Assembly: GCF_002217755.1 (NCBI RefSeq)
Contig: NZ_BCFL01000026.1
Span: forward strand, 62,001-126,000
DNA: 64,000 nt
DNA from: Streptomyces hyaluromycini
GTDB lineage: Bacteria > Actinomycetota > Actinomycetes > Streptomycetales > Streptomycetaceae
Reading direction: 5' to 3'
Under the pieces are notes generated by a model. It searched no databases. It saw only the letters and a list, made by a program, of their open reading frames with translations, and was not told the DNA's origin. Below, one piece after another: positions 24,290-31,391 of the stretch (position 1 is the first letter of the stretch; every line of letters begins with the position of its first letter). A program made the position numbers and the translations under genes.

Positions 24290-25573
24290 ATGGCGCACTT
24301 CCCGAAGCCCGCCGAGGGCAGCTGGACCGAGCACTTCAAGATCGGTACGGAGCCGGTCTCCTACGCGGACTCGATCTCACCGGAGTTCTACGAACTGGAG
24401 CGGGACGCCATCTTCCGGCGGACCTGGCTGAACGTCGGGCGGGTCGAACAACTGCCGCGCAAGGGCAGCTACTTCACCAAGGAACTGGACGCCGCCCGTG
24501 CCTCCGTCGTCGTCGTGCGCGGCACGGACGGCGAGGTGCGTGCCTTCCACAACGTCTGCCGCCACCGCGGCAACAAACTCGTCTGGGACGACTACCCCCG
24601 CGAGGAGACCAAGGGCACCTGCCGCGCCTTCACCTGCAAGTACCACGCCTGGCGCTACGACCTGGAGGGTAAGCTCGCCTTCGTCCAGCAGGAGTCGGAG
24701 TTCTTCGACGTCGACAAGTCCAAGTACGGGCTGCTGCCCGTGCAGACCGACGTCTGGGAGGGGTTCGTCTTCGTCAACCTCGACCCCGACAACACCACAC
24801 CGCTGCGGGACTATCTCGGCCGGTTCGCCCACGGCATCGAGGGCTACCCGTTCCACAAGCTCACCCAGGTGCACAGGTACCGCGCCGAGATCGGCAGCAA
24901 CTGGAAGCTGTTCATCGACGCGTTCGCCGAGTTCTACCACGCGCCGATCCTGCACGCGGGCCAGTACGTGGCCGAAGAGGCCGCCAAGATCAAGAAGTAC
25001 GGCTACGAGGCACTGTCGTACGACATCGACGGCCCGCACAGCATGGTCTCCTCCTGGGGCGGCATCGCACCGCCGAAGGAGCGGGCGATGGTCAAACCCG
25101 TCGAACGGGCCCTGCGCAGCGGCCTGTTCGGCCCCTGGGAGGCCCCCGACATCGGCCTGACCACCGAGCAGCTGCCACCGGCCGTCAACCCCACGCGCAG
25201 CAAGGTCTGGGGCATGGACTCGTTCGTGTTCTTCCCCAACTTCATGCTGCTGGTCTGGCGGCCGAACTGGGTGCTGACCTATCACTACTGGCCGACGTCC
25301 TACAACACCCACATCTTCGAGGGCACCTGCTACTTCGTCCCGCCCAAGAACGCCTTCCAGCGGCTGCAACAGGAGCTCGCCGTGGTGTCGTTCAAGGAGT
25401 ACGGCCTGCAGGACGGCAACACCCTGGAAGCCACCCAGGCCATGCTGGAGACGCGCACCGTGGACGAGTTCCCGCTGTGCGACCAGGAGGTTCTGCTGCG
25501 CCATCTGCACGCCACCGCACAGCAGTTCGTCCGCGCCTACGAGCAGCCGGTGACGCCGACCCCCGCGTCCTGA
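24290..25573 (+). CDS. Rieske non-heme iron oxygenase, large (alpha) subunit
   Basis: A 427-aa ring-hydroxylating-type oxygenase. The Rieske cluster ligands are Cys90-x-His92 (NVCRHRGN) and Cys116-x2-His119 (CKYHAW). The mononuclear iron ligands His217 and His222 lie in EFYHAPILH. Start ATG at 24290 with CGGAGG 9 nt upstream. No small beta subunit and no reductase are adjacent; the PaaE/KshB-type reductase at 39015 is a candidate electron donor. The substrate could be an aromatic, alicyclic or steroid-like compound. Confidence 0.93.
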   Translation: MAHFPKPAEGSWTEHFKIGTEPVSYADSISPEFYELERDAIFRRTWLNVGRVEQLPRKGSYFTKELDAARASVVVVRGTDGEVRAFHNVCRHRGNKLVWDDYPREETKGTCRAFTCKYHAWRYDLEGKLAFVQQESEFFDVDKSKYGLLPVQTDVWEGFVFVNLDPDNTTPLRDYLGRFAHGIEGYPFHKLTQVHRYRAEIGSNWKLFIDAFAEFYHAPILHAGQYVAEEAAKIKKYGYEALSYDIDGPHSMVSSWGGIAPPKERAMVKPVERALRSGLFGPWEAPDIGLTTEQLPPAVNPTRSKVWGMDSFVFFPNFMLLVWRPNWVLTYHYWPTSYNTHIFEGTCYFVPPKNAFQRLQQELAVVSFKEYGLQDGNTLEATQAMLETRTVDEFPLCDQEVLLRHLHATAQQFVRAYEQPVTPTPAS

Positions 25574-25607
25574 GACGCCCCATCGAGCAGACAGGGAGAG
25601 TGCAGAC

Positions 25608-25937
25608 ATGACCACGGTCTTTCCCGACGGGTTCCACGAGCTGGAGCCGTTCGCGGACTGGGCGATCCAGGGCGAGCGCGCCCGCTACGCCAAGCGCGTC
25701 GACAGCACCATGGAGGAGTTGCAGGCCTTCTACGACGTGGCGTTCCCGCTGCTGCAGAAGGGCACCACGTACCTGGAACAGGTCGGCATGGAGGACATCG
25801 GCGAGCAGGACAAGCGGCTGCTGTGGGCGTTCTGCTCGCTGGTCACCATCGCCTTCCCGGTGGAGGCGTGGGGCCAGCCGCGGGTCCCGGACAGCGGGCC
25901 CGCAGGCATCCACGCCGTCGTCGAACCCGCCGTGTGA
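25608..25937 (+). CDS. small conserved-type protein in Rieske operon, function unknown
   Basis: A 109-aa acidic, mostly helical soluble protein with no motif I recognise (segments GERARYAKRVDSTMEELQAF, GMEDIGEQDKRLLWAFCSLV). A good ribosome binding site (GGGAGAG) and placement between the Rieske gene and the amidohydrolase, with a 1-nt TGATG overlap to the latter, support that it is real. It is not a classical beta subunit (those are ~170 aa with a different fold), but it could assist the oxygenase. Confidence 0.7.
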   Translation: MTTVFPDGFHELEPFADWAIQGERARYAKRVDSTMEELQAFYDVAFPLLQKGTTYLEQVGMEDIGEQDKRLLWAFCSLVTIAFPVEAWGQPRVPDSGPAGIHAVVEPAV

Positions 25938-27199
25938 TGGCCGGGCGGGAGACGGCCCCCCGGCCGCCCGTACTGCTGCGGGCGGCCCGGCTGCTCGACG
26001 TCGACAAGGGCGAACTGGTCGAGCCGGGCGAGGTGCTGGTGGTCGGCGAGCACATCGCCGAGGTGCAGCCATGCCGCCTCCCCGAGGGCACCGTCGTACA
26101 GGACCTCGGCGATGTCACCCTGCTGCCGGGCCTGATGGACATGGAGGTCAACCTCTTCCTCGGCGGACCCGACCACCGCAGCCCGCTGATCCCGGTCCAG
26201 GAGGACCCGGCGCTGCGCACCCTGCGTGCGGTCGCCAACGCCCGCCGCACCCTGCACCGCGGGTACACGACCGTACGGAACCTCGGTCTGTTCGTGCAGA
26301 CCGGGGGCGTGCTCCTGGACGTCGCCCTGAAGAAGGCGATCGACCTGGGGTGGGTGGACGGGCCACGCGTGGTGCCGGCCGGGCACGCGATCGCGCCGAC
26401 CGGCGGGCACCTCGACCCGACCATGTTCCAGGCGTTCGCGCCCGGGGTGCTGCCGCTGACCGTGGAGGAGGGCATCGCCAACGGCGTGCCGGAGGTGCGC
26501 AAGGCGGTCCGGTACCAGATCAAGTACGGGGCGAAGGTCATCAAGGTCTGCGCTTCCAACGGTGTGATGTCACATACCGGCCCGGCGGGCGCGCAGCAGT
26601 ACTCGGACGAGGAACTGCGCGCCATCGTCGACGAGGCACACCGGGCGGGCGTGCGGGTGGCCGCCCACTGCATGGGGGACTCGGCGATCCGGGCCGCCGT
26701 CGACGCCGGCATCGACTGCATCGAGCACGGCTTCCTCGCGAGCGACGCCACCCTCGACCTGATGGTGGAGCGCGGCACCTTCCTGGTCGCCACCACGTAT
26801 CTCACCGAGGGCATGAACACCCAGCACGCCGACCCGGAACTGCGGGCGAAGGCCGCCGAGGTCTTCCCCCGCGCCCGTGAGTCCACCGCCCGGGCGATCC
26901 GGCGGGGCGTCAAGGTCGCCCTCGGCACCGACGCGCCCGCGATCCCGCACGGCAAGGGGTCCCTGGAGCTCCTCGCGCTCGTGGACCGGGGCATGCGGCC
27001 GCTCCAGGCCCTGCGGTCCGCGACCACGGTCGCCGCCGAGCTGATCGGCGCCGACGACCGGGGCCGGCTGCGGCCGGGCCTGCTCGCCGACGTCATCGCC
27101 GTCCCCGGCGACCCGCTCGCCGATCTGTCCGTCACGGGGCAGGTGTGCTTCGTGATGAAGGGCGGCCGGGTGTACCGCGACGACACGCAGGGACCCTGA
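25937..27199 (+). CDS. amidohydrolase-superfamily protein with altered metal site
   Basis: A 420-aa imidazolonepropionase/prolidase-like amidohydrolase. The N-terminal HxH ligand motif (normally LPGLIDxHxH) reads LPGLMDMEVN, so both metal-binding His are replaced by Glu70 and Asn72. The other ligands remain: Lys203 in AKVIKVCASNG, His244 in AAHC, His264 in IEHG and Asp332 in LGTDAP. It may bind one metal or use Glu70 as ligand. ATG at 25937 overlaps the stop of the small protein. Likely hydrolyses an amide, lactone or cyclic ketone product of the Rieske step; uncertain. Confidence 0.87.
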   Translation: MAGRETAPRPPVLLRAARLLDVDKGELVEPGEVLVVGEHIAEVQPCRLPEGTVVQDLGDVTLLPGLMDMEVNLFLGGPDHRSPLIPVQEDPALRTLRAVANARRTLHRGYTTVRNLGLFVQTGGVLLDVALKKAIDLGWVDGPRVVPAGHAIAPTGGHLDPTMFQAFAPGVLPLTVEEGIANGVPEVRKAVRYQIKYGAKVIKVCASNGVMSHTGPAGAQQYSDEELRAIVDEAHRAGVRVAAHCMGDSAIRAAVDAGIDCIEHGFLASDATLDLMVERGTFLVATTYLTEGMNTQHADPELRAKAAEVFPRARESTARAIRRGVKVALGTDAPAIPHGKGSLELLALVDRGMRPLQALRSATTVAAELIGADDRGRLRPGLLADVIAVPGDPLADLSVTGQVCFVMKGGRVYRDDTQGP

Positions 27200-27387
27200 C
27201 CGCCGTACGGGGCCACGAACGCCGGTCGGTACCGCGCTGAGGAGAACTGGAGTACCGACGGGTTCGACCGCATCCAGCTACCGGGCGTTCGCCCTGTTCA
27301 TGCTGGCTGGCGAATCGGGAACGACGTCCACTCGAAAGGGCGAAGTTCTGCCAGTAACTCGCAGATTCCAGGAGCTGCTTCCGTAAT

Positions 27388-27618
27388 TTGCGGCGGGCGG
27401 TCGGCCAGAGCCCGGGTGCGGGCAGCGGCGGGCGGCTGCCGGCCGCGCTGGGTGCCGAGGGAAGGCTGAGGGAGGCTGTCTGCCGCCGGTGCGGCTGGCC
27501 GGGGATCGTCGGCGCGGACGGCACCTGCCGGGGATGCTGGATCGCGGTCCGGCCCGGTCAGGATCGTGTGTGGATGCATGCCGAGTTCGGACGGCCACTG
27601 CCCGCCCGCACCGGGTAA
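27388..27618 (+). CDS. possible small zinc-ribbon protein
   Basis: A 76-aa reading frame from TTG at 27388 contains two CxxC pairs (CRRCGW and CRGCW) spaced like a zinc ribbon. There is no clear ribosome binding site and the surroundings are degenerate, so this may be a remnant or a chance ORF. Confidence 0.28.
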   Translation: MRRAVGQSPGAGSGGRLPAALGAEGRLREAVCRRCGWPGIVGADGTCRGCWIAVRPGQDRVWMHAEFGRPLPARTG

Positions 27619-27642
27619 CCGCCACAAGACCTCGACCTCGGA

Positions 27643-27810
27643 GTGTCGTCGGCGGCGCACAGCTCCGAGGAGTACGAGAAGATCACGTACGGCTACACCC
27701 TGGAGGCCGCGCGCGTCGTGGCGGCCGGCAATCCGCACCTGACCTTCGTGTACGTGTCGGGGGAAGGCACCGACAGTACGGAGCGGGGGAATCACCAGAA
27801 TCCGGTGAGG
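27643..27810 (+). pseudogene. fragment of SDR/epimerase-like protein
   Basis: The frame from 27643 encodes a segment of about 50 residues (SSEEYEKITYGYTLEAARVV, then FVYVSGEGTDSTERGN) that resembles the middle of NAD(P)-binding YbjT/epimerase-type proteins (~220 aa). The Rossmann N-terminus and the C-terminal half are missing and the frame then runs into unrelated sequence. It is read as a gene remnant. Confidence 0.6.
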
Positions 27811-27887
27811 ACCTTTCACCTGCCCGGCGGCAACCCTGAACACGGGCGTGCAGTGAAGGCGCCGAGGCCCGTAAAGGAGATGCCGCC

Positions 27888-28355
27888 GTGAGTATCCATA
27901 CGTCAGTCACCGAGGCGGAGGCCGCCGACCGGCTCTCCCTGCGCGAACTGGTCGACGCCTACGCGCACTGCGCCGACCGGCGCGACGCCAAGGGCCAGAT
28001 GGCCCTGTTCACCGAGGACACCCACTTCGTGGTGTACATGGACGCGAGGGACCCCGAGCCCACGCAGGAGCTGCATGACCGCGAGTCGCTGGCGCCGGTC
28101 TTCGACGCGCTCAACGCCTATGCCGCCACCATGCACTTCAACGGGCAGAGCACGATCGAGCTGGAGGGCGACCGCGCGAGTGGGGAGACCTACTGCCTGG
28201 CCCACCATCTGACGGAGTCCGACGACGGGTCGCGGACGATGATGGTCGCCTCGATCCGCTACCTCGACACGATGGTCAAGCGGGAGGGGCAGTGGCTGTT
28301 CGCCGAGCGCCGCCTCCTGGTCAACTGGACCGACATGCGGCCCCTTGAGCTCTGA
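27888..28355 (+). CDS. SnoaL-like / NTF2-fold protein
   Basis: A 155-aa SnoaL-like domain protein (LVDAYAHCADRRDAKGQMAL, FNGQSTIELEGD, GQWLFAERRLLVNWTDMRP). The fold is an NTF2-like cone used by scytalone dehydratase, ketosteroid isomerase and polyketide cyclases; function here is unknown. GTG start with AAAGGAGA upstream. It stands alone between remnants in the decayed region. Confidence 0.85.
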   Translation: MSIHTSVTEAEAADRLSLRELVDAYAHCADRRDAKGQMALFTEDTHFVVYMDARDPEPTQELHDRESLAPVFDALNAYAATMHFNGQSTIELEGDRASGETYCLAHHLTESDDGSRTMMVASIRYLDTMVKREGQWLFAERRLLVNWTDMRPLEL

Positions 28356-28378
28356 TCTGATCCGGACGCACACGCATC

Positions 28379-29545
28379 ATGCCTGAGGCATTCGAACGCT
28401 GGGCGCGGCCGCGCCGTCTGCTGTGGCAGCCGCCGCGCCCGCACGGCGAACAGCCGCTCGAACGCGCTGTCAGCCCGCTGGAACTCCTCTACGACCTGGT
28501 CGTGGTCGTGCTGGTCGGTGAGGCCGCCCATCACCTGTCCGCGCACCTGTCGTGGCGCGGGCTCGCGGAGTTCGCCGCGATGTTCACGCTGATCTGGATC
28601 GTCTGGCTCAACGGCAGCCTCTACCACGACCTGTACGGCCGCGAGGACGCCCGGGGCCGTACAGCGTTGCTCGTGCAGATCCTCGCCATGGTCCCGCTGG
28701 GCGCGTTCATCCCCCAGGCCAGCGGCTCGGGTGGCTTCGCCTTCTCGGTCAGCGCGGCGGTGCTGTTCGCGGTCCTCGCCCTGGTCTGGTTGTCCGCCGA
28801 GCGCGGCACGAGTGCGGAGTACCGCCGCTCCAGCCAGGTCTTCGTGGGCGGGACCATCGCCTGTGCGGCCCTGCTCGCCGCAACGGCCTTGCTGCCGGCC
28901 GACACTCGCCTCGCGGTCTGGCTCCTGCTGGATCTCCTCTATCTCGCGGGCTTGAGCGTCATGATCGGGACGGCTCCCCCCGGCCTCACCATCACGCCCG
29001 CGCTCATCGAGCGGTCCGGTCTGTTCACCATCATCGTGCTCGGCGAGACGGTGCTCGGCGTCGTCGACGGGCTGGCCCGCGAGAGCGCAGACGCCCTCAC
29101 GATCGCCGTCGGTCTCGTCGCGGTCATGATCGGTTTCGGCGTCTGGTGGACGTACTTCGACTTCGTCGGCCGCCGCCCGCCGCGACCGACCCGCGCGGCG
29201 ACCGTCCACTGGATCGTCGCCCACCTACCGCTGACCGCCGCCGTGACCGCCATGGGCGCGGCCATGCCGGGCCTGGTCGAGCACGCCCACGACGGGCGCA
29301 CCTCGCCTCCATCGCGTGGCTGCTGTGTGCCGCCACAGTCGTCGCGCTCGCCGCCGCGATGGCCCTGTCGGCGAGCCTTGAGGCATGGCGCGCCGACCGT
29401 GCGCTGTATCGCCCCGCGCCTGCGCCGTGGTGGGAGTCCTCTGCCTGGCACTTGCCGTCGCCCGACCGGCTCCACTGCCTCACGGCCTTGCCCTCGTGGC
29501 CCTGCTCGGCGTTCCCTGGGGCGTCGCCGTCATCCGCCAGACGGC
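28379..29545 (+). pseudogene. ltrA: low temperature requirement A (LtrA) family membrane protein, frameshifted
   Basis: The frame from 28379 codes for an LtrA protein (SPLELLYDLVVVVLVGEAAH, many hydrophobic helices, ERSGLFTIIVLGETVLGVVDG) and breaks near 29300 after EHAHDGR. Homology continues one frame over (LASIAWLLCAATVVALAAAM to RADRALYRP) and then a second frame over from about 29395 (VVGVLCLALAVARP, LALVALLGVPWGVAVIRQ) to about 29545. Two single-base losses explain this. Either the gene is dead or the sequence has errors. Confidence 0.75.
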
Positions 29546-29919
29546 GAACGACACGGTCGACGAGTGGCCGCCGCATCGCCGACCCCGAGCTTGGCGTAGA
29601 TGCCGCGAAGGTGCGTGCTGACAGTGTTCAGCGAGACCGTCACCCCGTTGGCGATCTCCTGCCGGGTCAGGTTGGTCGGCAGGCGGCGCAGTACCCGCAG
29701 TTCACTCGGGCTGAGCGGCTCGGCCCGGACCTGGCCGGTGTCGGCGGGACTGGCGGAGCCATGTACGGCGTCGAGGAGGTCACTGATCTGCGCAGGGTGT
29801 CCGGTGTCCCACGACGGGAGCGACTCCAGCAGTCTCCAGGCACCGGGCATGGCGAACGGCAGGATCAGCCGGTCCGGCTCGGCAAGAGCGAGCGCCCGCT
29901 CGACGCCTGAGCAGAGCAC
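29530..29919 (-). pseudogene. C-terminal fragment of LuxR (LAL) family regulator
   Basis: About 128 residues matching only the C-terminus of a LAL regulator, including the DNA-binding domain (LSPSELRVLRRLPTNLTRQE, then VSLNTVSTHLRGIYAKLG). It is closely related to residues ~755-865 of the intact LAL protein at 31392-34058 (EPDRLILPFAM versus EPDRLIFPFAM). No ATPase domain precedes it and it overlaps the end of the LtrA remnant. Confidence 0.75.
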
Positions 29920-30156
29920 CGCATGAGCTTCACCGAATGCCTCGCTCGCTACCTGATCGGCTAAGACATGACCGGCCTCAACAGCTCAGCCTTCTACCCA
30001 GGCGCTGTGAACCTGTAGCACCTCCCGATGTCTGCCGACGAACGCCCCGAGCCTTGGTCCGGCCCAGACCGCGGCATGCGAGACGCCGGCACTCACCCGC
30101 AAGGGACGGCCCCAAACGAGTTGACCTCCAAACAAGAAATGCAGAAGCGGTTTAGA

Positions 30157-30888
30157 ATGTGCACTCGATACAGCGCGTATTTGTCAGTTGCCCGAGGAGA
30201 CCCCCAACGCCGCGAGCAGGTGCTCGCGTCCGCGCTGACCGTTTTCGCGGCCTTCGGATACCGCAAGACATCGATGGACGCGGTGGCCCAGGCCGCGGAT
30301 GTTTCCCGCCCCGGCCTGTACTTCCTCTTCTCCAGCAAGGAGGAACTGTTCCGTGCGACCATGCAGCGGGAGTTGGAGCGGGCCCTGGGGGAAGTCCGCA
30401 CGGTGTTGGCCACACCCGGCATGGACCTTGGTGCGCGCCCGGTGGCCGCGCTCGACGCTTATCTGGGCAGGTATGTCGGTACCCGCCTCAGCGAGGGTGT
30501 CGATGCCCTCCTGGAGCATGGGGCAGCAAAGCTCGACAGCATGTACGACGACTACCGGTCCGCTTTCCACGACGCACTCACTGAGGCCGTCACCACCTCC
30601 GGGTGGCCTGCCGGGAATGTCGTACCGCTGCACATCGCCGAGGTCCTGGCCGCCGCTGGTGAAGGGTGGAAGCACCGCGTGGCCGACCGCCCGGAATTCG
30701 TCGACAAGCTCGCCTTGGCCGTCGACGTGGTGTTGCGGCCCTGGGCCGGACGGTGTGCCGCCGATCCGTGTTGCGGACTTCGTCCCCACACGGCAGGAGC
30801 CGATCGCCGCACGAGGCGCGCCCGAAGGCGGCAGGAGGGCCGACAGCTGCTTCGGGCACCAGCCAGGCTCGGGCATAGCCGAGGCTGA
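30157..30888 (+). CDS. TetR-family regulator
   Basis: A 243-aa reading from ATG 30157 (a TTG at 30181 is possible). The helix-turn-helix is REQVLASALTVFAAFGYRKT, then VSRPGLYFLFSSKEELF, about residues 20-68. The ligand domain ends near LAVDVVLRPW (about residue 200). The remaining Arg-rich ~40 residues look unlike the family and may reflect a lost stop codon. No clear ribosome binding site. Its target is unknown. Confidence 0.75.
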   Translation: MCTRYSAYLSVARGDPQRREQVLASALTVFAAFGYRKTSMDAVAQAADVSRPGLYFLFSSKEELFRATMQRELERALGEVRTVLATPGMDLGARPVAALDAYLGRYVGTRLSEGVDALLEHGAAKLDSMYDDYRSAFHDALTEAVTTSGWPAGNVVPLHIAEVLAAAGEGWKHRVADRPEFVDKLALAVDVVLRPWAGRCAADPCCGLRPHTAGADRRTRRARRRQEGRQLLRAPARLGHSRG

Positions 30889-31391
30889 CCTGCCGGGCGC
30901 CCCGGCCGACGCCGATGGGTTCCTCGCCCTTGGGTACCGGCCCGCTCAGGTAGCCGCACCAGAGGCCAGGCCACGCCGCGGGGGCCGGCGCCGGGCACCG
31001 GCCTCACATGTGCCGGGCTGCAACGGGGCCCTCGGCTCGATGAGCCCAGGGCCCCGAGGAGCCGAGCAGTCGCAGGCCATGGGCATTTCCGCGCACCAGG
31101 TCGGGCCCGATCGCCGCGAGGGGGCGAGAGAGGACCAGCACCGGCCCTCGAAGCGCCGTCGCATGGCGCCCGGCACTGCTTCCCCGTCCGTTATCGGCTT
31201 CCAGCCTCGCCACGCAGTCGGCAACAGGCCATCCCTTGATCCCGGTGAGTTGCCTGATCGAATCGGCCCAAGATCACAGGGGCTGGAGGCCGCGGTGATC
31301 GCTGCATCCCAGGCGCGGTGGGACCACGAGGCTGCGCTCTCGACACACAGCGACCGGTAACGGAGTTCGGACGCGGGAAGGGAGAGGCACG
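30889..31391. other. intergenic region, no gene seen
   Basis: About 500 bp between TetR and the LAL gene. No reading frame with convincing codon bias or homology was seen. It holds a long imperfect hairpin (31024-31056) and ends in the ribosome binding site of the LAL gene (GGGAGAGG at about 31380). Confidence 0.5.
31024..31056. terminator. long stem-loop, terminator-like
   Basis: CGGGGCCCT (31024-31032) pairs with AGGGCCCCG (31048-31056), and the inner GGCTC (31034-31038) with GAGCC (31042-31046) across a GAT loop. This gives 14 paired positions with one C-C mismatch. It lies 136 bp past the TetR stop. Confidence 0.5.

Noticed and set aside
30889..31391. Small genes between TetR and the LAL regulator
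   Set aside because: Frames of 69-154 codons here lack codon bias, ribosome binding sites and any recognisable motif.
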